A stretch of 64,000 bases of DNA from Erysipelothrix sp. HDW6A (GCF_011400295.1 NZ_CP049859.1:806001-870000); one strand, 5' to 3'. Positions 16,798 to 25,342 are shown, numbered from the stretch's first letter. Made by a program: numbers and translations. Notes: a model not told the origin generated them from the sequence alone.

Positions 16798-17999
16798 TTT
16801 ATTTTCCATAAATAGATACTCGCGATAGTTTTATAAGGCACAAACGTTTCTAAATAAGAATCAAACATCTCTTTATCAATTTCAGGAATTGAGAGGTGTT
16901 TTTTTAATCCGTTTCGTAGTCCAATATCTTCATAAGAACTAATATCTAGTCGATTAAAACTATGGATCAAGAGTATCTTAGCACTCCATACTCCAAACCC
17001 TTTTATCTGTGTAAGGGTGTGGATAGCTTCGTCATCGTTCATGTCATAGATTTGCTGAAAGTCAATGAACTGATTCTTGATAGATTGAGCTAAATCAAAG
17101 ATATATTGTGATTTAGTACGAGGTAAACCTACTTTCTTAATGTCATCAGCGGTTGAATTTTGTACTGATTCAAGGCTTGGAAAAGTTTCTTGAAATCTTT
17201 TGTAGATTGTTCGTGCTGCAGCGGCACTAATGAGTTGTCCTATTATTGTATGTACTGATCCCCAAAAAGGATCGGGATAACTGGCTCTTTCCACAAAACC
17301 ATAATTCGCAATCCAGAATCGTATTGTTTCTTGATTAGGAATTGCAGCCAAGTCTTTTAAAGTGTACTCTACATTATCTTCGAAAGTGTTTAAGGGGTCG
17401 TCCTCATAGTGTACTGGAGATTTAGGCAAGTATTTCTTTCCATACTCTACAATTAGGGCGTGATATTCCTGAAATAAGGGAACATCGTGTGGAAGTGTAT
17501 CCATCATCAATTTTTGAATAGATGAATAAGATTTTAGTTTAGGATATGACAGCTTATCTAAGAGTCTTCTTAGGTACACATCAACTACAAATACAGGACG
17601 ATTAAACGCGTAGAGTAGAATGCAATCACAAGTTTCTTCTCCAATACCATGAATATTTAGCAAGCTTTTTCTAAGAGTGAGAGTATCGATGTTTGAAAGA
17701 TTATCAGGATTAAAGTCATACTCTTGATACCAATTCATGAGTTCCAATATAGATTGGGTTTTTCGTTTATAGGAACCACTTGCTTGAATAAGCTTTGCAA
17801 GAGTATCAAAGGGCATCTCACAAAGAGTTTGCCCATCAAAGTGTTCAAACTGAGACAAAACATTTTCTACATTTTTCCACGAGGTGTTCTGAACCAATAT
17901 AGCTCCTAGCATCATTTCTATATCACTTTGCGCAGGCCACCAGTTCTGTGGACCAAAATGGTTGTAGAGTTTGTAAAAGGTACGATCGATTTGTGTCAT
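16773..17999 (-). CDS. Fusion of two HhH-GPD DNA glycosylases (MagIII/EndoIII-like plus AlkA-like)
   Basis: This 408-residue protein carries two base-excision repair domains in tandem. Residues about 1-200 resemble DNA-3-methyladenine glycosylase III/endonuclease III: NWWPAQSDIEMMLGAILVQN, a helix-hairpin-helix NIHGIGEETCDCIL and catalytic Asp140 (VFVVDVYLRR). The usual lyase lysine is absent and there is no C-terminal Fe-S cysteine cluster, suggesting a monofunctional glycosylase. Residues about 210-405 resemble AlkA: YPDPFWGSVHTIIGQLISAA, QIKGFGVWSAKILLIHSF and a candidate catalytic Asp358 (SSYEDIGLRNGL). The start at 17999 (MTQIDRTF) is preferred over 18047 because it begins the conserved region, though no strong ribosome binding site is seen. 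Both domains are expected to excise alkylated bases. Confidence 0.8.
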   Translation of the reverse strand: MTQIDRTFYKLYNHFGPQNWWPAQSDIEMMLGAILVQNTSWKNVENVLSQFEHFDGQTLCEMPFDTLAKLIQASGSYKRKTQSILELMNWYQEYDFNPDNLSNIDTLTLRKSLLNIHGIGEETCDCILLYAFNRPVFVVDVYLRRLLDKLSYPKLKSYSSIQKLMMDTLPHDVPLFQEYHALIVEYGKKYLPKSPVHYEDDPLNTFEDNVEYTLKDLAAIPNQETIRFWIANYGFVERASYPDPFWGSVHTIIGQLISAAAARTIYKRFQETFPSLESVQNSTADDIKKVGLPRTKSQYIFDLAQSIKNQFIDFQQIYDMNDDEAIHTLTQIKGFGVWSAKILLIHSFNRLDISSYEDIGLRNGLKKHLSIPEIDKEMFDSYLETFVPYKTIASIYLWKINHSSSDKR

Positions 18000-18021
18000 A
18001 ACAATATAATAACACAGTAAT
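17988..18021. repeat. Left copy of a 34-bp direct repeat
   Basis: This stretch matches 22300-22333 at 33 of 34 positions, in the same orientation. It covers the start codon and the immediate upstream region of the glycosylase-fusion gene. The two copies bracket the RpiR/ChbG/EIIC/KdgT block. Confidence 0.85.
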
Positions 18022-18109
18022 TGAAGATGATGAGGTATAAATAACACTATATTTATTCTTGTTTTGTATCTTTATGATTTAAACAAGCATAACAAATTTT
18101 CTATGATTC

Positions 18110-18157
18110 AAAAAAAGACAAACTACATAATTATGAAATTAATCGTGTGGATTTGTC
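18110..18157 (-). terminator. Terminator of the rpiR-type gene
   Basis: On the minus strand GACAAATCCACA pairs with TGTAGTTTGTC across an AT-rich loop and is followed by seven T residues (plus-strand A-tract at 18110-18116). Confidence 0.6.
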
Positions 18158-18183
18158 TTGGAATATATATTAAATATGTAATT

Positions 18184-18927
18184 CTATTTTTTATAATTTG
18201 CTACTTTTTTTGCTAATTTCTCAATTAAAAAAATAGCCGGAACTTGCGAGGTAATATCGGAAGTTTTAATTTTCTCATCTTTAATATAATAAGGTACATT
18301 AATCGTAGATATATTAGCTAATCGACATTTGCTACTATTCGTAATAGATACCACATCAACACCGTTTTTTACAAAATGACTAATTGTACCAAGAACTCGA
18401 TTACTCTCTCCAGATACCGATAATGCAATTACACACATCTTTTCTGCAGATTCTTTGCTTATCTTATGAACCGGATGCTCAATTAAAAAATCCAAGTTAA
18501 TTGCAAAACTATAAAGCTTGGAAAAATAAATTGCTCCATAACTAGCAACGACGTTAGAGGTTCCGTACCCTACAAAATAGATGGAGTCTTTGTTAATCAG
18601 CAACTCTGCTACCTCATCAAGTTTTTTCTCGAAACTTGAACTGCTTGATTTTAGAATGAAATTTACTAATGAACTTTCGTCGATGCTATGTGGTAATAAC
18701 TCTTGATTTTTATTCTTTGAATGGTATTTCAAACGAGACTTAAAATCACTATACCCGCTGGTTTCGAATTTGGCACAGAACCTCAATATAGTGGTTGTAC
18801 TAACATGAGTCAGTGCAGCTAATTCACGAATTGATAAATCTTCAATTTTATTAATGTTAGATTCAATAAACTTATATATTTCAATTTCAATATCAGTTAA
18901 ATCTGGGACATAATCTAAGAATAACAT
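18184..18927 (-). CDS. RpiR-family transcriptional regulator (HTH-SIS)
   Basis: This 247-residue protein has an N-terminal helix-turn-helix (IRELAALTHVSTTTILRFC) and a C-terminal SIS sugar-phosphate-binding domain (about residues 105-230: DSIYFVGYGTSNVVASYGAI, VIALSVSGESNRVL, VDVVSITN). RpiR regulators sense phosphosugars. The start at 18927 is set by AGGAGG, which abuts an earlier ATG (18933) too closely but is 6 bp from this one. It is divergent from the ChbG/EIIC/KdgT genes and most likely controls them, probably through the palindromes in the shared intergenic region. The ligand is presumably a phosphorylated amino-sugar product. Confidence 0.85.
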   Translation of the reverse strand: MLFLDYVPDLTDIEIEIYKFIESNINKIEDLSIRELAALTHVSTTTILRFCAKFETSGYSDFKSRLKYHSKNKNQELLPHSIDESSLVNFILKSSSSSFEKKLDEVAELLINKDSIYFVGYGTSNVVASYGAIYFSKLYSFAINLDFLIEHPVHKISKESAEKMCVIALSVSGESNRVLGTISHFVKNGVDVVSITNSSKCRLANISTINVPYYIKDEKIKTSDITSQVPAIFLIEKLAKKVANYKK

Positions 18928-19025
18928 TTTCATCCTCCTACAGATATCTTCAAAACAAAGGAACAAAAATAAAACAAGTTACCATTATGTTACAATGTTA
19001 CCGTTTACATTCTAGCAAACATATT

Positions 19026-19039
19026 AACATTATAATGTT
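19026..19039. promoter_or_regulatory. Palindrome between rpiR and chbG genes (operator candidate)
   Basis: AACATTATAATGTT is a perfect 14-bp palindrome in the divergent promoter region. Upstream (18980-19005) lie related GTTACNAT-type words. It is a plausible RpiR site. Confidence 0.4.
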
Positions 19040-19133
19040 GTACAATCTAATTGTAAAGTCAAGAAAGGACATATCAATAAATTGAATTCATGCTAGCTAA
19101 TAATCAATTTCTATTGATATAAGGGTTTACTCA

Positions 19134-19907
19134 ATGAAAAAATTAATTATTAATGCGGATGATTACGGTTATACGCCAGGCGTCACACATGGTATTCTAT
19201 CTGCACATCTAAATGGTGTTGTAACTTCAACGACTGCATTAACAGTATCTGAATACTTTGAGCAAGCGATGAAGTTAGCACGTTATTTTCCTACATTAAA
19301 AATAGGGGTACATTTAACTCTTACTCTTAATGGGGGACGTCCATTATTAGGGGATAGAGTTCCAAGCTTAACAAATAGTGATGGGACATTTTGGAATCAA
19401 AGAGAATTTGAAGATAAAGTAGATCTTAAAGAGGTTGAGGATGAATGGTTCGAACAGGTGAATAGATTTTATTGCTCAGGTATGGTTCCCACACATATTG
19501 ATTCTCACCATGGTGTTCACTGTAAAAATGAAGAACTGTTAAAAATAGCAGTTAAAATAGCAAAACATTTTGGTCTTCCACTAAGGAACTGTGCTCGATA
19601 TGAAGAGCGAATTCCAATGCTAAAAAATTACGGTGATGTAAAAACTACCGATAGAATAATTTCAACTTTCTATGGTGATCTGGTTACAATAAAACACTTT
19701 GAAGAATTAGCTGATGAGATAAAACACTCTGATTCAGAAACTTTTGAAGTGAATTGTCATCCTGCGTTTATCGATAATGTATTAATGAATTCATCGGTGT
19801 ACATTTACGAGCGTCTCGAGGAATATAATTTATTGACTTCAGATGCAATAAAAGAAATACTAAAAAAGAGAAATATCGAACTTACTTCATTTGAAACATT
19901 AAAATAG
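19134..19907 (+). CDS. ChbG/YdjC-family carbohydrate deacetylase
   Basis: This complete 257-residue protein has the metal-binding NADDYGYTPGVTHG near the N-terminus, VHLTLTLNGGRP, PTHIDSHHGVH and the late FEVNCHPAFID motif, the full ChbG/YdjC signature. Such enzymes remove an acetyl group from N-acetylated amino-sugar oligosaccharides, often phosphorylated by a PTS, before further hydrolysis. AAGGG lies 8 bp before the ATG. It is followed after 12 bp by a PTS EIIC gene, so it probably acts on that transporter's product. A truncated paralog is at the left edge of the window. Confidence 0.87.
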   Translation: MKKLIINADDYGYTPGVTHGILSAHLNGVVTSTTALTVSEYFEQAMKLARYFPTLKIGVHLTLTLNGGRPLLGDRVPSLTNSDGTFWNQREFEDKVDLKEVEDEWFEQVNRFYCSGMVPTHIDSHHGVHCKNEELLKIAVKIAKHFGLPLRNCARYEERIPMLKNYGDVKTTDRIISTFYGDLVTIKHFEELADEIKHSDSETFEVNCHPAFIDNVLMNSSVYIYERLEEYNLLTSDAIKEILKKRNIELTSFETLK

Positions 19908-19919
19908 AGGAGATAAAAT

Positions 19920-21161
19920 ATGCAGAAACTTTCAAACTATATTGAAACTCATTTTGCGCCGATTTTTGCAAAACTAGGTTCAAATCCATATGTAAATGGT
20001 GTAAAGAACGGTATGATAGCAACTTCTCCATTTACAATTATTGGTAGTATATTTATTATTATCCAACAATTTCCAGTAAAAGCTTGGACAGAATTTATGG
20101 CTCCATATGCATCAATGTTTAATGTACCAAATATGATGACAATTGGTATTATAGCCCTATACGTTGTTTTTGGAGTTGGTTATAATCTAGGGAAGTCACT
20201 TGATTTAGAGCCACTTTCAATTGGTTTATTATCACTGATGGCGTTTATGATTCTACAGATTGATCGAACGGATTTTACTATGTCAAGTGCATACTTTGGG
20301 TCTAAAGGGATTTTCCCTGCGTTAGTTGTTTCGATTTTCGTTGCGAAGACAGTTTTAGTATTCGAAAAGCATGGATTAATTATTAAATTTCCTCCCGGAG
20401 TTCCAGATGCAGTGTCAAAAGCATTTGCTTCACTTTATCCTGCAATGTTTGTCGCATTTGTAATGTTTACAATCAGTGTATTGTTGAAAATTGATATCCA
20501 AGAAATTATTATCACTATGTTTTCTCCACTTGTATTTGCTTTGAATACACTTCCTGGAATACTGATTTTCCAATTGATGATACATCTACTATGGTCAGCA
20601 GGGATTCATGGTGCTTCAATAATGAATACAGTTGGTAGACCTATTTTCCTCTCATATCTGGCAGCAAATACGGAAGCAGCTCTAGCAGGAAACTCTATCC
20701 CATATATTACAGCACAAGGCTTTACACAAATGTTTATTAGTATTGGTGGAGCCGGAGCAACCTTGGGGTTAATTCTTGTAATGCTTCGATCTAAAGATGA
20801 GGGCTTTAGACAACTTGCAAAATTATCACTTCCAGCTGGAATATTTAATATTAACGAGCCTATTATTTTCGGTTTCCCAATAGTAATGAACCCGACGATG
20901 ATGATTCCATTTATATTAACTATAACTGTTAATACTATATTATCGTATGGTATGATGTATTTTAATATTATTGGTAGACCTATAATCGATGTTCCGTGGA
21001 TTATGCCAGCTCCAATTGCAGCTTACTTAATGACCGGTGGTGATGTCCTTGCGGCAGTCTGGTCTGTGGCAATAATTGCTTTATCAGCAGCGATTTATTA
21101 TCCGTTTTTACGCATAGCTGAAAAAGAGAGAAAGGCAGAAATAAATCAACGTGTTGAATGA
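19920..21161 (+). CDS. PTS system EIIC component, cellobiose/diacetylchitobiose (Lac) family
   Basis: This 413-residue polytopic membrane protein has about ten hydrophobic segments and the conserved EIIC signature FNINEPIIFGFPIVMNP at about 315. It begins MQKLSNYIETHFAPIFAKLG, as Lac/Cel-family permeases do. It would import a beta-linked disaccharide with phosphorylation. No EIIA or EIIB gene lies in this block, so those proteins must come from elsewhere. It is co-directional with and 12 bp after the deacetylase; GAGGAGA precedes the start. It overlaps the next reading frame by 11 bases. Confidence 0.87.
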   Translation: MQKLSNYIETHFAPIFAKLGSNPYVNGVKNGMIATSPFTIIGSIFIIIQQFPVKAWTEFMAPYASMFNVPNMMTIGIIALYVVFGVGYNLGKSLDLEPLSIGLLSLMAFMILQIDRTDFTMSSAYFGSKGIFPALVVSIFVAKTVLVFEKHGLIIKFPPGVPDAVSKAFASLYPAMFVAFVMFTISVLLKIDIQEIIITMFSPLVFALNTLPGILIFQLMIHLLWSAGIHGASIMNTVGRPIFLSYLAANTEAALAGNSIPYITAQGFTQMFISIGGAGATLGLILVMLRSKDEGFRQLAKLSLPAGIFNINEPIIFGFPIVMNPTMMIPFILTITVNTILSYGMMYFNIIGRPIIDVPWIMPAPIAAYLMTGGDVLAAVWSVAIIALSAAIYYPFLRIAEKERKAEINQRVE

Positions 21162-22143
21162 TTTATTAAAAAGGGGTTCATTAACCCCTTTTTTTAAAAG
21201 AACAAAGGATCAGTCAAAGGAGAAAATAAAAAATCCAGGTCTAGTAACGTTAGTTCCTTTGAGTTTAGGCTTGATAATTAATACCTTTTTTCCTAGTGTT
21301 TTATCAATTGGAGGCCCCACCTCCGCATTATTTAATTCTGGAAGTGGTGTTCTTATGGGTATGTTTCTTATTATTTGCGGAGCGCAAATCGATATTAGAA
21401 AACTGTTTACATCAATTTACAATGGTTTAGTATTACTGTTTTTGAAATTGGGTTTTGCATATATCTGTGCTGAATCAGTTTTTATGTTATTCGGAGTAGC
21501 TGGAATTTGGGGAATCACACCTTTTTCAATTTATTGCTCAATACCAAGTAATAACAATTCGGCATACGTTTCTCTTAGTTCTTTTTATGGTGACGAATCT
21601 GATATAGGAGCAGTTTCTATTCTTTCTCTAAAAAACGGACCTGTAGGTACTATGCTAGTAATGGGAGTGTCTGGTAAATTGAGTATATCGATGAGTATGA
21701 TAATGGGTGTGTTAATACCTTTACTGATTGGTTTGCTAGTAGGAAATCTATCAAAAGCAGTTAGACAGAAGTGTGCTGATGCCCAAGATTTTGTGATTTT
21801 TCTGATGATGTTCTCTACTGGATGTAGTTCGAACTTATATACTGTTATTCAATCAGGTTTTTCAGGAATACTATTGGGTATATTAGGCATTGTTGTAGGC
21901 GTTTGCATTAACTATGTATATACAATATTTACAAGAAGGAGAACAAGAATGGGACTTGCTGTTGGTATTAGTGCAGCTAATTCAACATTAACTCCAGGAT
22001 TAATTGCATCTGTTGATACATCTTACTCCAGTCAAGTTTCGACAGTCTCGGCACAGTGTATGACTGCATCTCTAGTGACAATAAGTGTTATTCCACTAAT
22101 ATATTCGAATCTAAATAGAAAAAAGCGAATTACGAATATATAG
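21151..22143 (+). CDS. 2-keto-3-deoxygluconate permease-like (KdgT family) transporter; start uncertain
   Basis: The family's conserved body is clear from about residue 28: NPGLVTLVPLSLGLIINTF, LFNSGSGVLMGMFLIICGAQ, SNNNSAYVSLSSFYGDESDI and ILSLKNGPVGTMLVMGVSG, with about ten hydrophobic segments. KdgT proteins move 2-keto-3-deoxygluconate with protons. The only in-frame start codons are GTG 21151 and TTG 21154, inside the EIIC gene's end. AAAGGAG (about 21218) is followed by no standard start codon. A strong intrinsic terminator (21168-21195) lies between. Either translation reads through from 21151 by coupling, or the normal start was lost and the gene is broken. Confidence 0.65.
   Translation: MLNDLLKRGSLTPFFKRTKDQSKEKIKNPGLVTLVPLSLGLIINTFFPSVLSIGGPTSALFNSGSGVLMGMFLIICGAQIDIRKLFTSIYNGLVLLFLKLGFAYICAESVFMLFGVAGIWGITPFSIYCSIPSNNNSAYVSLSSFYGDESDIGAVSILSLKNGPVGTMLVMGVSGKLSISMSMIMGVLIPLLIGLLVGNLSKAVRQKCADAQDFVIFLMMFSTGCSSNLYTVIQSGFSGILLGILGIVVGVCINYVYTIFTRRRTRMGLAVGISAANSTLTPGLIASVDTSYSSQVSTVSAQCMTASLVTISVIPLIYSNLNRKKRITNI
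21168..21195 (+). terminator. Intrinsic terminator inside the 5' end of the kdgT-like gene
   Basis: GGGGTT (21173-21178) pairs with AACCCC (21183-21188) over a CATT loop. It is preceded by A5 and followed by T7. It lies 7 bp after the EIIC stop. Confidence 0.8.
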
Positions 22144-22433
22144 TAACTCCATTATATTATTAATTAAGTAGAACAATTAAGTTAGAAATTTCATTTTCTA
22201 ATTGATGAGTAATAATACCATACATTGATTTTATGCGACTTTGAAAAATCTCAAATTCATTGAGATTAAATGGTTGCGTAGTATATAAGAGCAACGTCTG
22301 ATTTGTGTCATAACAATAAAATAACACAGTAATGATGAACGGTTATTGTTTGAATGGTTTGTGACTGTGTCGTTATTAGTGAAATAACGTGAAAACTTAT
22401 ACAAAAATGAACTAAAAACCGTGATAAATAACT
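22144..22433. other. Non-coding gap with direct repeat and hairpins
   Basis: No gene is visible. It holds the right copy of the 34-bp direct repeat (22300-22333), whose inner ACACAGT pairs with ACTGTGT near 22364-22370, and a 7-bp hairpin CGTTATT/AATAACG (22371-22377 with 22383-22389). Confidence 0.5.
22300..22333. repeat. Right copy of the 34-bp direct repeat
   Basis: It matches 17988-18021 at 33 of 34 positions. On the minus strand it contains the same ATGACACAAATC start-codon context as the glycosylase gene, but the frame behind it does not continue into that protein. Confidence 0.85.
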
Positions 22434-22462
22434 TTGACTATCGTGATGTACTTTGTTAAACT
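22434..22462 (+). promoter_or_regulatory. Promoter of the riboswitch/ATPase transcript
   Basis: TTGACT (22434-22439) and TAAACT (22457-22462) are separated by 17 bp, just upstream of the aptamer. Confidence 0.55.
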
Positions 22463-22469
22463 TATATAC

Positions 22470-22560
22470 ATAAAGGGAGTAGAATGCTGATTCAACCCAG
22501 CTCACGTTTTCGTCATTACGATCTCTAAAGATCCGGAACGTGTTTGATTCGAGACTTTAT
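22470..22560 (+). ncRNA. yybP-ykoY (Mn2+) riboswitch aptamer
   Basis: The aptamer begins ATAAAG-GGAGTAG and ends CGAGA-CTTTAT, so its ends pair as the P1 stem (22470-22475 with 22555-22560). The GGAGTAG loop, an inner CGTCATTACG and the closing TTTGATTCGAGAC are the conserved elements of this Mn2+-sensing family, as far as can be judged by eye. It lies upstream of a P-type cation ATPase, a known target of this riboswitch class. Because the terminator that follows reuses the 3' P1 strand, metal binding should turn the gene on. Confidence 0.75.
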
Positions 22561-22582
22561 CCGTGTTTGGATAAAGTTTTTG
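22554..22582 (+). terminator. Riboswitch expression-platform terminator
   Basis: ACTTTATCC (22554-22562) pairs perfectly with GGATAAAGT (22569-22577) over GTGTTT and is followed by TTTTG. It competes with the aptamer's P1 stem for 22555-22560. Confidence 0.75.
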
Positions 22583-22688
22583 TTTATCTAGCACACAAAC
22601 GATGCGTGAGAAGAGGTGACTGCAGCAGTAAAAATCTGATTTTATTGGTATTAATTTCAAAACTAATATAAAGGAAGGTTATATATTG

Positions 22689-25337
22689 ATGAAACAATAT
22701 TTTAATAAGAGTGTTGAGGAAAGCACTCAAGATTTAGATGTAAACATTACTCAAGGTCTATCCACTAAGGACGTTGAGGCTCGTAAAGCGAAATTCGGTG
22801 AGAATGCTTTACAGGGTGGAAAAGAAAAAAGTATGCTTGAAATGGCATTGGAACAACTTAAAGATTTTCTCGTTATTATCTTAGTTGTTGCTGCTGTTGT
22901 TTCAATTGCATTAGGTGAGGCTCTTGAAGGGGTTGTTATTCTAGCGATTGTTGTCTTGAATACAATTCTTGGAGTGTATCAAGAAAATAAAGCAAGTAAT
23001 GCATTGAAGGCACTGAAAGAAATGGCAAGTCCTCATGCAAAAGTACTTCGTAATGGAAAAATCGAAGAAATTGCATCTAAGGATGTTGTTCCTGGTGATG
23101 TGGTAATTCTTGATGCAGGAGATTATATTCCAGCTGACTTACGTCTTATTGAGTCTGTAAACTTAAAAATAGATGAAGCTGCATTAACTGGTGAATCTGT
23201 TCCAGTTGAAAAAGATTCAAGTGTTATTTTAGATGATGAAGCAAGTCTTGGTGATCGTATTAACTCTGCATACATGGGAACAGTTATTACTTACGGTCGT
23301 GGTCGTGGATTAATCACTAATATTGGTATGGAAACACAAATGGGTAACATCGCAAACATGTTAAACACAAGTACTGATGAAGCGACTCCATTACAACGTA
23401 AACTTGACTCCTTAGGTAAAACATTAGGAATTATCTGTATTGCAATCTGTATTATCATCTTTGGTATTGGTTGGATGCGTGGCGACAACATGTTTGATTC
23501 ATTCATGAATGCTGTTGCATTAGCTGTTGCTGCTATTCCTGAAGGACTTACAGTTGTTGTTACTGTTGTTCTTGCAATGGGTATGCAAAAGATGGTTAAA
23601 GTAAATGCTATTATCAAGCGTTTAAGTGCTGTTGAGACTTTAGGTAGTACAACAGTAATCTGTTCAGACAAAACTGGTACTCTTACACAAAATAAGATGA
23701 CCATTCAAAAAATGTACAATGGTAGTGAAATCTTTGATGTTACAGGTACTGGATATAGCCCAGAAGGTAATATCGTCGATGAAGAAGGTACTATTAGAAA
23801 TGAAGATGTAGCACGTACTTTAGATATTATAGTTCTATGTAATGATGCTAAGTTCAATTCAAGTGAAGAGTCAATCATTGGGGATCCAACTGAAGGAGCA
23901 ATGGTTGTTGCGGCATTTAAAGCTGGAATTGATAAAGATGCTATTGATGCTAAGTACCCACGTGTACAAGAAATTCCATTCGATTCAACTCGTAAATTAA
24001 TGTCTACTGTTCATGATGTCGATGGAAAAACCTTAATGTATACAAAAGGTGCACCTGATGAATTACTACGACGTTGTGACTTTGTAGAAATCAGTGGTGA
24101 AGTTATTGAATTAAGCGATGAAAAACGTGAAGAAATCTTAAGTGTTAACCAACAATTTGCTGAAAATGCACTCCGTGTTATTGGAGCTGCATACCGTGAA
24201 GTTGATGATATTCATGTATCCTTTGATGATGAGAAACACTTAGTATTCACTGGTTTAGTAGGAATGATTGACCCACCACGTGAAGAAGCAAAAGATGCTA
24301 TTGATGTATGTAAACATGCTGGTATCCAAGTTAAGATGATTACAGGAGACCACAAAATCACTGCTACAGCTATTGGACGTCAACTCGGTATTGTTGGTGA
24401 TAATGCAGTTGCTGTTGAAGGTCGTGAAATTGATGAAATGGATGATGCACAATTACGTGAAGTAGTTAAAACAGTTAACGTTTTCGCTCGTGTTTCTCCA
24501 GAACACAAAGTTCGTTTAGTTGATGCTGTTCGTGATAATGGAAACATTGTTGCGATGACAGGAGATGGTGTTAACGATGCTCCTTCCTTAAAACATGCTG
24601 ATATTGGAGTTGCGATGGGAATCACAGGTACTGATGTTTCTAAAGAAGCAGCAGATATGATTCTTACAGATGACAACTTTGCAAGTATCGTTAATGCAGT
24701 ATCTGAAGGACGTACAATCTATAGTAATATTCGTAAAGTTGTTGGATTCCTATTATCATGTAACATTGGGGAAATCTTAGTTATCTTCCTTGCTATGATC
24801 TTTGGATTACCAGCACCGCTTGTACCTATTCAACTCTTAGCCATTAACTTAATTACCGATGCATTCCCAGCGTTTGCACTTGGAATGGAAAAAGCTGAAG
24901 AAGGGGTTATGGATCAACAACCACGTGATCCTAATGAATCCATTGTTGACCCTGTAATGCGTAATTCAGTAATCGTTCAAAGTATCTTCCTAGCATTAGG
25001 AACACTTACATCATTCCTATATGGTCTCTATGTTCACGATAGTATTGAAGTAGCACAAACATCTGCTTTCCTTACAATCGTATTAGGAGAACTTCTACGT
25101 GCATACTCTGCTCGTTCAGAACATGTTTCAATCTTCAAGATGAATATCTTTGAAAATAGTTACTTAAATAAATCGGTATTAGTGTCAGTAATCTTTGTGT
25201 TTGCTGCAGTATTTATCCCATTTATGCAACCAATCTTTAGCACTACAACTCTTCAATTTGATGAGTTAGCAGTAGCTGTTGTATTCGCAATTATTCCATT
25301 AATTGGTGGAGAATTCGCAAAACGATTTGCTAAATAA
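22689..25337 (+). CDS. P-type (P2A) Ca2+/Mn2+-transporting ATPase
   Basis: This 882-residue ATPase has the full P-type set: TGES (about 167-170, actuator), CSDKTGTLTQNK with phosphorylated Asp327, ITGDHKITA, and TGDGVNDAP (about 624-631). The metal sites match SERCA-type pumps: PEGLT in TM4, CNIGEILV in TM5 and NLITDAFPAFALG in TM6. An N-terminal cation ATPase domain and C-terminal helices are present. It should export Ca2+ or Mn2+ from the cytosol. The start at ATG 22689 is 10 bp after AAGGAAGG. The Mn2+ riboswitch upstream argues for manganese efflux, as with L. lactis YoaB and B. subtilis relatives. Confidence 0.9.
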   Translation: MKQYFNKSVEESTQDLDVNITQGLSTKDVEARKAKFGENALQGGKEKSMLEMALEQLKDFLVIILVVAAVVSIALGEALEGVVILAIVVLNTILGVYQENKASNALKALKEMASPHAKVLRNGKIEEIASKDVVPGDVVILDAGDYIPADLRLIESVNLKIDEAALTGESVPVEKDSSVILDDEASLGDRINSAYMGTVITYGRGRGLITNIGMETQMGNIANMLNTSTDEATPLQRKLDSLGKTLGIICIAICIIIFGIGWMRGDNMFDSFMNAVALAVAAIPEGLTVVVTVVLAMGMQKMVKVNAIIKRLSAVETLGSTTVICSDKTGTLTQNKMTIQKMYNGSEIFDVTGTGYSPEGNIVDEEGTIRNEDVARTLDIIVLCNDAKFNSSEESIIGDPTEGAMVVAAFKAGIDKDAIDAKYPRVQEIPFDSTRKLMSTVHDVDGKTLMYTKGAPDELLRRCDFVEISGEVIELSDEKREEILSVNQQFAENALRVIGAAYREVDDIHVSFDDEKHLVFTGLVGMIDPPREEAKDAIDVCKHAGIQVKMITGDHKITATAIGRQLGIVGDNAVAVEGREIDEMDDAQLREVVKTVNVFARVSPEHKVRLVDAVRDNGNIVAMTGDGVNDAPSLKHADIGVAMGITGTDVSKEAADMILTDDNFASIVNAVSEGRTIYSNIRKVVGFLLSCNIGEILVIFLAMIFGLPAPLVPIQLLAINLITDAFPAFALGMEKAEEGVMDQQPRDPNESIVDPVMRNSVIVQSIFLALGTLTSFLYGLYVHDSIEVAQTSAFLTIVLGELLRAYSARSEHVSIFKMNIFENSYLNKSVLVSVIFVFAAVFIPFMQPIFSTTTLQFDELAVAVVFAIIPLIGGEFAKRFAK

Positions 25338-25342
25338 TGTAA

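Noticed and set aside
22300-22333. Second, truncated glycosylase gene at the right 34-bp repeat
   Set aside because: After ATGACACAAATC on the minus strand, the frame stops within about 26 codons and does not resemble the glycosylase; only the start context is duplicated.
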